A stretch of DNA of 64,000 nucleotides from Lachnospiraceae bacterium (GTDB lineage: Bacteria > Bacillota > Clostridia > Lachnospirales > Lachnospiraceae): positions 18,874-82,873 of the forward strand of contig JAGKTQ010000006.1 of NCBI GenBank assembly GCA_021153325.1, read 5' to 3'. Of this stretch, positions 43,038 through 49,423 are shown piece after piece. The position numbers and the translations under genes were made by a program. The notes beneath the pieces are model-generated. The model worked only from the letters and a program-made list of their open reading frames with translations, had not been told where the DNA came from and did no database searches. Every line of letters begins with the position of its first letter. Within the stretch, counting starts at the first letter, position 1.

Positions 43038-44999
43038 TTAAGATAAATTGAACTTTCTTCTTACCATTTCTACCAGCACTTCCGCAGTATTATCTACTCC
43101 GTCATACAAGCTGCTGTCAATTAAGATATCCTTATTGGCAATATCTTCACTATATGTTTTTGCATAATGCATATTATAGCTTCTTCTTGCTTCATCTACC
43201 GACTGGATCATCTGGTCCACTTCTTCCGGCTCCATATGAAGATATTTAATACAGTTTTCTTTTCTCACCTCATATGGTGCATAAATATAAATACTAAAAT
43301 GATTTCTTTGATTTCGAAGTATGTAATCGGAACATCTTCCTACAATAATACAGGATTCCTCGTTTGCCAATTCCTGAATGATCTTACTCTGCACGTCAAA
43401 TATCTTATCCTGTTCCTCTTCGGAAGCCATACCGAGCGGATAACGCATTTTTCCAAATTCGCTGTTTTCCACTTCTTCTCCATCGTCTGCAAGAATCGAG
43501 TCAATCCCCGCATCCTGTGCAACTCTTTCTACAATATCCCTGTCATAATATTCAATACCAAGCAGCTGCGCCATCTTCTTTGCTATTGGTCTTCCAAGAC
43601 TGCCAAATTGTCTTGAGATCGTAATGACATAATTTTCCAGACCAATATTGAGCTTTTCTCTTTCTAAAAATGCTGTGGTGAAATCACCATTTGCAAAACT
43701 CTTATCACGCATGATTGCCACATTCGTCGTAATCGTCGTTGGAATTCCTTCTATTTTAAATTCCTTCAACGCCTTGATCATATTTTCGATGCATTTCTTT
43801 CTGTCTTCGCCCCATACGATCAATTTACAGAGCATCGGATCATAAAACGGAGAGACACGATATCCTTCATAAATTGCATGATCTACTCTGACCTTTCCGT
43901 CTGCTGACTTTGGAAACTCCAGTTTTTGAATCGTTCCTGGTGCAGGTTGAAATGTTTTTGGATTTTCTGCATAAATACGACATTCAATCGCATGTCCTTT
44001 TAACGTAATATCCTCTTGCGTAAACGGAAGTTCTTCGCCTCTTGCCACCTGAATCTGAAGCTTTACAAGATCTACGCCCGTAACAAATTCAGACACCGGA
44101 TGCTCTACCTGTAGTCTTGCATTAATTTCCATAAAATAATATTCACCGGTCTGACTTCTTAAAAATTCCACCGTTCCTGCTCCGGTATACTGCATTTCTT
44201 TGGCAAGCTTCTTTGTATATTCATATAGCTTTTTTCTATCTTCCGTTGTAACAGCTGCAGACGGCGATTCCTCAATGATCTTCTGATATCTTCTCTGAAT
44301 CGAGCACTCTCTTTCTCCAAGACAGACAATATTTCCTTTTTCATCTGCAATGAACTGTACTTCGATATGCCTTGGATTCTGTACTGCTTTTTCTACATAT
44401 ACATCGGATGAAGCAAATGCCATTTCACCGATTCTCTGCATACTTTCCAATTCTGCTGCCGTAATCTGCTCCGATTCAAAGCTTGCAATCTTCTGAATAC
44501 CTTTTCCACCGCCTCCTTTATCCAATTTCAAAAGGATTGGCAGACCGACCTTACCAGCCGTTTCATAAATTTCATTGATACCGGATATTGGCTTGATCGT
44601 TCCCGGCGTAACCGGAACTCCTAAATTCGTAGCCACGTTCCTGCAATAACATTTAGATTCTATACTAGTCAGTATTTGCGGTGATGGACCAATCCATTTT
44701 GCCCCCGCTTTTTCAACTGCAATGGCAAAATCAGCTGACTCTGACAAAAATCCATAACCCGGATGAACTGCATCCGCCCCAGTCTCTTCCATTGCCTTTG
44801 TCAATACTTCCATGTTCAAATAACTCTTTGCCGGTGCGGAATGACCAATGTAATAGCTTTCGGTTGCCTCTTTCAAATAAGTTGCATCCTTATCTGCATC
44901 CGAATATACAGCCACCGTTTCAATTCCCATTTCCTTACAAGTCTTGATGATCCTTTTCACTATTTCGCCACGATTTGCAATCAATATTTTGTGTATCAT
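43038..44999 (-). CDS. Biotin carboxylase fused to a cytidylate-kinase-like domain
   Basis: A 653-residue fusion. Residues 1-450 are a biotin carboxylase with IHKILIANRGEI, HPGYGFLSE (79-87), a glycine-rich ATP loop GGGGKG (162-167), EVQFIAD, and EINARLQVEHPVSE (291-304). Residues 456-653 match the cytidylate-kinase-like family (Cytidylate_kin2 type): YVITISRQFGSLGRPIAKKMAQLL, EYYDRDIVERVA, CIIVGRCSDYILRN. The nucleotide loop is GSLGRP rather than the usual GSGGRE, so kinase activity is doubtful. The start at 44999 is set by GGAGGAG four bases upstream; the longer frame has no ribosome site. First gene of the operon with carrier and BirA. Confidence 0.88.
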   Translation of the reverse strand: MIHKILIANRGEIVKRIIKTCKEMGIETVAVYSDADKDATYLKEATESYYIGHSAPAKSYLNMEVLTKAMEETGADAVHPGYGFLSESADFAIAVEKAGAKWIGPSPQILTSIESKCYCRNVATNLGVPVTPGTIKPISGINEIYETAGKVGLPILLKLDKGGGGKGIQKIASFESEQITAAELESMQRIGEMAFASSDVYVEKAVQNPRHIEVQFIADEKGNIVCLGERECSIQRRYQKIIEESPSAAVTTEDRKKLYEYTKKLAKEMQYTGAGTVEFLRSQTGEYYFMEINARLQVEHPVSEFVTGVDLVKLQIQVARGEELPFTQEDITLKGHAIECRIYAENPKTFQPAPGTIQKLEFPKSADGKVRVDHAIYEGYRVSPFYDPMLCKLIVWGEDRKKCIENMIKALKEFKIEGIPTTITTNVAIMRDKSFANGDFTTAFLEREKLNIGLENYVITISRQFGSLGRPIAKKMAQLLGIEYYDRDIVERVAQDAGIDSILADDGEEVENSEFGKMRYPLGMASEEEQDKIFDVQSKIIQELANEESCIIVGRCSDYILRNQRNHFSIYIYAPYEVRKENCIKYLHMEPEEVDQMIQSVDEARRSYNMHYAKTYSEDIANKDILIDSSLYDGVDNTAEVLVEMVRRKFNLS

Positions 45000-45044
45000 A
45001 ATACTCCTCCATTTCTGCAACCGTGTGCTATGTCGCCAAAATAA

Positions 45045-45091
45045 AAAAAGTGACAAAGAACCCATTATTTTGGACTTCTTTGTCACTTTTT
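45045..45091 (-). terminator. Terminator hairpin at the 5' end of the biotin-carboxylase transcript
   Basis: A perfect 16-bp inverted repeat, AAAAAGTGACAAAGAA / TTCTTTGTCACTTTTT, 15-nt loop, followed on the minus strand by TTATTTT. It is a classical intrinsic terminator but lies between the operon promoter and its first gene, 45 bp from the start codon. It is therefore a candidate attenuator; it could also end transcripts from spoVAA. Confidence 0.8.
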
Positions 45092-45093
45092 GC

Positions 45094-45122
45094 ATTATAG
45101 CACACATTATATATTTGTACAA
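45094..45122 (-). promoter_or_regulatory. Sigma-A promoter of the biotin-carboxylase operon
   Basis: Minus strand TTGTAC (45117-45122), 17-bp spacer, perfect TATAAT (45094-45099). The predicted start near 45087 lies within the first arm of the terminator hairpin, so RNA would begin with that hairpin. Confidence 0.6.
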
Positions 45123-45190
45123 CGTACCTTTTTAACTATATTTTGTTCTTTTGTTGATTTATCATAATATTTGACAGCCTATAGTTCAAC

Positions 45191-45203
45191 ATACATTTTG
45201 TAT
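45191..45203. promoter_or_regulatory. Candidate PucR-type operator upstream of the biotin-carboxylase operon
   Basis: ATACATTTTGTAT is a perfect ATACA/TGTAT palindrome with the TACA-N3-TGTA core also seen at 40337-40347. It is centred about 110 bp upstream of the predicted transcription start, a position suited to an activator. A further half-site CTATACATTTTAT lies at about 45221-45233. Confidence 0.45.
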
Positions 45204-45268
45204 AAAACATTTTATTTTTTCTATACATTTTATCTATTGGCAGAGTTCTTTTCCCTTTCCAATACCTT

Positions 45269-45895
45269 CTAAGATTCTTCTTTTCCTTCCCTGCTTGCCG
45301 TCTTAATCAATGCCTTATTTACCTGCTCCTCATAAATACGCATCTCGACCTCGATCGGTGTCGGATCTTTCGTGATGCGTCTTCCTCCTATATGATTAAA
45401 GAAAATAATGATCCCTAAAGAAAGCCCTATCGAATAGGAAATTTCCAACACAGCCGAATTTCCCGGATTCCCCATGACCATGATATAAAATTTTTCAAAT
45501 ATAGAACTGATTCCAATATCGTTATGATAAGACATAATGGTAAAAGAAGTTCCAAAGAAGCTGACTGCCGCTACAAATGCGATCTTCATCCCCTGTACGA
45601 ACCCTTTATGTTTATTTACGTTCACTAATTCTAATAAAGCATCTGTTTCCCCTATATTTTGAACCGATGCATCTGGATAGATTTCCTGGATCATTGTAAT
45701 GATCTTTGTAATACTGATCACTACTTTCTGTATTCCATTTTCTTTGAACTTGTGAATCTTGATCGCTTTTATTTTCGCTGCCATATTTTTTTCACTGCAT
45801 ACAATATCTGCAATATCCTTCAAATACACATCCGGCTTTGTCACTTCTGTATTCTGTTCCATCTTAATATAAATATCTGCTTTACCTTCCGCCAT
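45269..45895 (-). CDS. spoVAA: Stage V sporulation protein AA
   Basis: A 208-residue SpoVAA-type protein: an N-terminal soluble region starting MAEGKADIYIKMEQNTEVTKPDVYLKDIADI, then two membrane segments (KGFVQGMKIAFVAAVSFFGTSFTI; SIGLSLGIIIFFNHIGGRRITKDPTPIEVEM). The start at 45895 is used; it overlaps the end of spoVAB by 14 bp. In Bacillus spoVAA precedes spoVAB, while here it follows. It is the last sporulation gene before the 10-kb biotin/Pxp island. Confidence 0.88.
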   Translation of the reverse strand: MAEGKADIYIKMEQNTEVTKPDVYLKDIADIVCSEKNMAAKIKAIKIHKFKENGIQKVVISITKIITMIQEIYPDASVQNIGETDALLELVNVNKHKGFVQGMKIAFVAAVSFFGTSFTIMSYHNDIGISSIFEKFYIMVMGNPGNSAVLEISYSIGLSLGIIIFFNHIGGRRITKDPTPIEVEMRIYEEQVNKALIKTASREGKEES

Positions 45896-46367
45896 ACCGA
45901 TATACCCCTTGCATAAAATAAATAATGGAACCCACAAGCTTTCCTAATGCCACAGAAAGAATAGCAATGCCGATTCCATGTCGAAAGCCGATACGTCTTG
46001 CAAAAATCGGGATCGTATTTAACATTTCCGCAATTGCCAGTGCAAAACAGCCAATGAACATTCCTGCAAAAAGCCCAAAAACAAGTAATAAAATGTTTCC
46101 CAGTATCGTCCATACCGCTTCACTCACAATTCCTTTTTCTAACAGAAAACTGCCAAATTGACACTGCTTTTCAAACACACTTAAAATACAGCCTACGATC
46201 GTTCCGGCAACAACAAAGTCCTCATACAGCATGACCTTACCGCCAGTATGTGTTTTGCCTGCGAACCGTGGCACTAATCCTACGGTGATCAATACCGTAA
46301 ATACACCGCCCGCTGCGAAAAATCCGGCACTCATACTAATGATCCCTAAAAATATTTTTCCCAACAT
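45882..46367 (-). CDS. spoVAB: Stage V sporulation protein AB
   Basis: A 161-residue membrane protein with about four hydrophobic helices, of the SpoVAB type: LGIISMSAGFFAAGGVFTVLITVGLVPRFAGKTHT, then IPIFARRIGFRHGIGIAILSVALGKLVGSIIYF. It is the upstream partner of spoVAA, with a 14-bp overlap. Preceded by a sigma-G-like promoter, consistent with forespore expression, as for spoVA in Bacillus. Confidence 0.9.
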   Translation of the reverse strand: MLGKIFLGIISMSAGFFAAGGVFTVLITVGLVPRFAGKTHTGGKVMLYEDFVVAGTIVGCILSVFEKQCQFGSFLLEKGIVSEAVWTILGNILLLVFGLFAGMFIGCFALAIAEMLNTIPIFARRIGFRHGIGIAILSVALGKLVGSIIYFMQGVYRYGGR

Positions 46368-46402
46368 ATCTCGTTTCCTTTATCCTTTTTCTTTCCTTGG
46401 AT

Positions 46403-46431
46403 TAGTATTGGCGGAAACAGGAAATCTATAC
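46403..46431 (-). promoter_or_regulatory. Sigma-G-like (forespore) promoter of spoVAB-spoVAA
   Basis: Minus strand GTATA (46427-46431), 17-bp spacer, AATACTA (46403-46409), fitting GYATR-N17/18-CATNMTA except the first -10 base. It lies between the terminator of the preceding gene and spoVAB. Confidence 0.5.
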
Positions 46432-46439
46432 ACAAAAAA

Positions 46440-46468
46440 AGAAGATGGCAGGAAACCTGTCATCTTCT
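46440..46468 (-). terminator. Intrinsic terminator of the repeat lipoprotein gene
   Basis: AGAAGATGGCAGG / CCTGTCATCTTCT, 13-bp stem with one G-U pair, 3-nt loop, then seven T residues on the minus strand. Very strong form. 21 bp past the stop codon. Confidence 0.88.
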
Positions 46469-46489
46469 CTATATGTAGCCAAACTAAAA

Positions 46490-46780
46490 TTAGTTAGCTG
46501 CTGTTTCTGTTTCAACTTCTGTAGTAGCTTCTTCTGTTGTTGCTTCTTCAGTTGTAGCTTCTTCTGTTGTTGCTTCTTCAGTTGTAGCTTCTTCTGTTGT
46601 TGCTTCTTCAGTTGTAGCTTCTTCTGTTGTTGCTTCTACTGTAGTAGCTTCTTCTGTTGTTGCTTCTACTGTAGATTCAACTGTTGTTTCAACTGTTTCT
46701 TCTGCGTTTTCTCCACATGCTACTAATCCAGCCATGGAAAGTGTCATTGCTAATGCTAACATACAAACTTTTTTCTTCAT
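46490..46780 (-). CDS. Small lipoprotein with Thr-Thr-Glu-Glu-Ala repeats
   Basis: A 96-residue secreted protein. The signal peptide MKKKVCMLALAMTLSMAGLVAC ends in lipobox LVAC. The mature part is almost only low-complexity Thr/Glu/Ala/Val sequence, including seven consecutive TTEEA pentapeptides. There is no folded domain. Such Thr-rich acidic tails resemble the linkers of lipoproteins in this group (compare the linker of the protein at 7788-8879), so this may be a linker that has lost or never had a domain, or a surface-exposed tether. The start at 46780 has AGGAGG eight bases upstream. Own terminators flank it on both sides, so it is monocistronic. Confidence 0.8.
   Translation of the reverse strand: MKKKVCMLALAMTLSMAGLVACGENAEETVETTVESTVEATTEEATTVEATTEEATTEEATTEEATTEEATTEEATTEEATTEEATTEVETETAAN
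46515..46675. repeat. Coding tandem repeat (15-bp units in 30-bp pairs)
   Basis: The 30-bp unit CTTCTTCTGTTGTTG plus CTTCTTCAGTTGTAG is repeated head to tail about four times with near-perfect identity, flanked by diverged units. It encodes the TTEEA repeat. Near identity including third positions suggests recent slippage, so length variation between strains is likely. Confidence 0.9.
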
Positions 46781-46927
46781 TTTAAATTCCTCCTCGTTGA
46801 TACCTTGTATCATTTCTGCTTTCCTCGAAAGCCTCTTTAGAATACAGTGTATTTGTGTCCAATTTGTGAACATATTTTAAATAAATTGTATTTATGAAAG
46901 AACAATTCCGCTTTCTCAAAAAGAAAA

Positions 46928-46966
46928 AAAGCCAAAAACCCTTGATTTTACTAGGTTTTTGACTTT
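46928..46966 (-). terminator. Intrinsic terminator after the HAD phosphatase gene
   Basis: AAAGCCAAAAACC / GGTTTTTGACTTT (13 positions, one mismatch, 13-nt loop), followed on the minus strand by TTTTCTTTTT. Ends transcripts from the spoIIA-sigF-HAD direction before the lipoprotein gene. Confidence 0.75.
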
Positions 46967-47055
46967 ACATAGATTTTACTAGTTCTATACAAATAAATTT
47001 ATTAATATTTTATTAATATTGTGTTCATATTGTTTGTTCGACATACGCTGACACG

Positions 47056-47715
47056 TTATCCCATCTGTTGTATTGTTTCATACAGCTGTGTAGTATCATC
47101 CGCAAATACGGTGGCTCCTGCCTGCATCAGTTCTTCCCGGCTGCGAAATCCCCAGGTTACTAAAATTCCCGGAATTTCTGCATTTTTTGCCGTTTCCACA
47201 TCCACCTGGGAATCCCCAACAAAAAGTGCCTGTTCTTTAGAAACACCCAGCTTTTCTAACGCATAAAAGCTGGTATCCGGTGCTGGTTTCTTTCTCTTGT
47301 CTTCCATTGCCCCTACGGAAATCTCAAACAGATCTCCAAAGTAAAATGGAATTAATTTCTGCACCGCTTCATGATTTTTATTGGATACCACAGCAAGCTT
47401 ATACCCGTCTTCTTTCAGCCTTTTTGCTAACGCGGTTATGCCATCATAAGGTTTTGTCTTATTTTGACAATTTGCACCATAATATACTTTAAAATCTGCA
47501 AAAGCAGCATCTATCGTTTCTGTGTCTGTTCCAGCCGGTACACATCGCTCTATCAATTTACGGATGCCATCGCCTACCGCTTTACGAATTTCCTCTAAAG
47601 AATGTTCCGGAAAGTCATACTTTTTCATAATGTGATTCACGGCATCTCTTAAATCTTCCAACGTATCCAATAATGTTCCATCCAGATCAAATAATACTGC
47701 TTCGTATTTTCTCAT
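47056..47715 (-). CDS. HAD-superfamily phosphatase, phosphoglycolate-phosphatase-like
   Basis: A 219-residue subfamily-I HAD hydrolase. Motif I AVLFDLDGTLLDTLEDL (nucleophile Asp10, Asp12), motif II VVSNKNHEAVQ, motif III KPAPDTSF with Lys, and motif IV VGDSQVDVETA. The sequence is of the Gph/PpaX group (phosphoglycolate or pyrophosphate phosphatase); substrate is not determined by sequence. It sits 95 bp after sigF. Confidence 0.9.
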   Translation of the reverse strand: MRKYEAVLFDLDGTLLDTLEDLRDAVNHIMKKYDFPEHSLEEIRKAVGDGIRKLIERCVPAGTDTETIDAAFADFKVYYGANCQNKTKPYDGITALAKRLKEDGYKLAVVSNKNHEAVQKLIPFYFGDLFEISVGAMEDKRKKPAPDTSFYALEKLGVSKEQALFVGDSQVDVETAKNAEIPGILVTWGFRSREELMQAGATVFADDTTQLYETIQQMG

Positions 47716-47810
47716 AGTAATGTACTCCTCATCTATTTCTTTTCAGCTTATTATGTCACTTTTTGTATATACAGGCAACCTGAATTTTCTACTCTTTTCT
47801 TTTGGTCTTT

Positions 47811-48533
47811 TCATTCTTTTAAAATTTCCGACCGCATTCGGATCAGTATCTTCTTTTCCATTCGTGATACCTGTACTTGCGAAATTCCCATTCTTTTTGC
47901 TACTTCTACCTGTGTCTTCTCCTGAAAATAACGCATTTGTATCAACACTTTTTCTTCCTCCTGCAGACAGGACAAAAGCTGTTCCAAAAGCATACGATTC
48001 AGCATTTCTTCTTGTTTATTCGATGTCTGGGCAATCTGGTCAACCAAATAAATTTCGCTTCCATCATTTTGATATACCGACTTATAAATAGACTCCACTT
48101 CTTCGTTTGCTTCCAATGCAGTCACGATATCTTCCACCGCGATCTCTGTAGCACAGCTGATCTCTTCCAGAGTAGGTTCTCTCCCATATTCCTGTGCCAG
48201 CTGCTTTGCTGCACATTTGGCTTTCCATGCATTTTCCTTTAGGCTGCGGCTGACCTTCACCATGCCGTCATCTCTTAAAAAGCGTTTGATTTCTCCTACT
48301 ACAAGTGGTACTGCGTAAGTAGAAAATTTCACCTCATAGCTTAGATCAAATTTATCGATCGCCTTCATCAGACCAATACTTCCAATCTGAAACAAGTCCT
48401 CCGGCTCCACGCCCCTTCCTAGGAAACGCTTGACAATATGATGGACTAATCCAAGGTTTTTCTCAATCAGTAGTTCCCGGGCTGATGTATCTCCCTCTCT
48501 CACTTTGGCAATCAGTAATGTGTTTTCATCCAT
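47811..48533 (-). CDS. sigF: Forespore-specific RNA polymerase sigma factor F
   Basis: Sigma-70 family factor of 240 residues with regions 2 (EPEDLFQIGSIGLMKAIDKFDLSYEVKFSTYAVPLVVGEIKRFLRDDG), 3 and 4 (LLSCLQEEEKVLIQMRYFQEKTQVEVAKRMGISQVQVSRMEKKIL). Its place directly after spoIIAB in the canonical AA-AB-sigF order identifies it as sigma F rather than sigma G. It directs early forespore transcription, including sigG. Confidence 0.95.
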   Translation of the reverse strand: MDENTLLIAKVREGDTSARELLIEKNLGLVHHIVKRFLGRGVEPEDLFQIGSIGLMKAIDKFDLSYEVKFSTYAVPLVVGEIKRFLRDDGMVKVSRSLKENAWKAKCAAKQLAQEYGREPTLEEISCATEIAVEDIVTALEANEEVESIYKSVYQNDGSEIYLVDQIAQTSNKQEEMLNRMLLEQLLSCLQEEEKVLIQMRYFQEKTQVEVAKRMGISQVQVSRMEKKILIRMRSEILKE

Positions 48534-48549
48534 GCCATTCCTCCCCGAT

Positions 48550-48999
48550 TTAGTCCTCTTTTTCTATCCAGGGTGTCAGACCGATTTTTTTAATCATATG
48601 TACTTTCGTTCCTTTTCCCGGTTCTGACTCTACATGCAAGTCATCCATAAAAGCTTCCATAAATGAAAATCCCATACCCGAACGCTCCTGCTCCGGCTTT
48701 GTCGTAAAGAGCGGTTCCATAGCTTTGTCAATATTTTCAATGCCGACTCCCTCATCCATGATCGTAATATGCAGCACATCTTTTTCGATCCTGCATTCCA
48801 TGACTACCATTTCATCTGATTCATGATCTTCCCCGTAGCCGTGAATGACTGCATTTGTCACTGCCTCCGAAACAGCAGTCTTTACATCTGAGATTTCCTC
48901 CAATGTGGGATTTAATGGCGTCATAAAAGCTGCTACTGTCATTCTCGCAAGACTTTCGTTTACGGATACTGCTCTAAATTCCATCCTCATTCTGTTCAT
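48550..48999 (-). CDS. spoIIAB: Anti-sigma F factor, serine kinase
   Basis: A 149-residue GHKL kinase that binds sigma F and phosphorylates SpoIIAA. N box VSEAVTNAVIHGYGED, G1 MDEGVGIENIDKAMEP, G2 RSGMGFSFMEAFMD. The N-terminus MNRMRMEFRAVSVNESLARM aligns with Bacillus SpoIIAB. Normal length and context. Confidence 0.96.
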   Translation of the reverse strand: MNRMRMEFRAVSVNESLARMTVAAFMTPLNPTLEEISDVKTAVSEAVTNAVIHGYGEDHESDEMVVMECRIEKDVLHITIMDEGVGIENIDKAMEPLFTTKPEQERSGMGFSFMEAFMDDLHVESEPGKGTKVHMIKKIGLTPWIEKED

Positions 49000-49016
49000 C
49001 TTTTTTCTATCCTCCT

Positions 49017-49337
49017 TTAGTTTCCTTCCTTATACAAAATTTCAATCATTTTATCCAAACCGGACATATATAATATTCTTTTGATATACTTGTCCACATT
49101 GATGGCATAGACCTTTCCATCAAAGCAGAGAACCTTTTTGTATCTGCCTGCAATGATACCGATTCCTGAGCTGTCCATAAATTTTGTATCTTCAAAATCA
49201 AAGACTACATTGCTTGCCTTTCCCTGCATTAAAATTTTGTCTACATTCCGGCTTATATAATTTGCCTGATGATGGTCGATTTCTTCCGGCAGTTTTACCA
49301 TGAGATAATTGCCTATTACTTTGAAATATTCTTCCAT
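49017..49337 (-). CDS. spoIIAA: Anti-sigma F factor antagonist
   Basis: A 106-residue STAS-domain protein. The phosphorylatable serine lies in KFMDSSGIGIIAGRYK, Ser57. Dephosphorylated SpoIIAA binds SpoIIAB and frees sigma F. First gene of the spoIIA operon; the terminator of the preceding gene lies 34 bp upstream, so the sigma-H-type promoter expected here must overlap that region, but I could not identify it with confidence. Confidence 0.95.
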   Translation of the reverse strand: MEEYFKVIGNYLMVKLPEEIDHHQANYISRNVDKILMQGKASNVVFDFEDTKFMDSSGIGIIAGRYKKVLCFDGKVYAINVDKYIKRILYMSGLDKMIEILYKEGN

Positions 49338-49370
49338 TTTTCTACTCCTTTTCTCATTTTTTGCGCAAAA

Positions 49371-49401
49371 AAAGAAGACAAGCTATAAAGCCGTCTTCTT
49401 T
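49371..49401 (-). terminator. Intrinsic terminator after the zinc-ribbon/TPR gene
   Basis: AAAGAAGAC / GTCTTCTTT, 9-bp stem with 13-nt loop and seven T residues on the minus strand, 22 bp past the stop codon of the gene at 49424-50836. Confidence 0.75.
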
Positions 49402-49423
49402 TGTGCTTTCTTTTTTCTCTTTC

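Noticed and set aside
42800..45000. Reading the biotin carboxylase and carrier as housekeeping acetyl-CoA carboxylase AccC/AccB
   Set aside because: No accD/accA or fab genes nearby, the carrier lacks the AccB N-terminal region, the carboxylase is fused to another domain, and the context is a catabolic island; still, this cannot be fully excluded from sequence.
44999..45122. 41-codon N-terminal extension of the biotin carboxylase
   Set aside because: It would cover the promoter and terminator hairpin, and lacks a ribosome site, while GGAGGAG stands before the ATG at 44999.
46515..46675. Regular 30-bp repeats, at first sight like a CRISPR array
   Set aside because: There are no spacers; units are contiguous, multiples of three, and encode a TTEEA peptide repeat in a lipoprotein frame.
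46445..46726. 93-codon plus-strand frame rich in Cys and Phe
   Set aside because: It is the reverse complement of the TTEEA repeat coding region; composition is a by-product of the repeat and there is no ribosome site.
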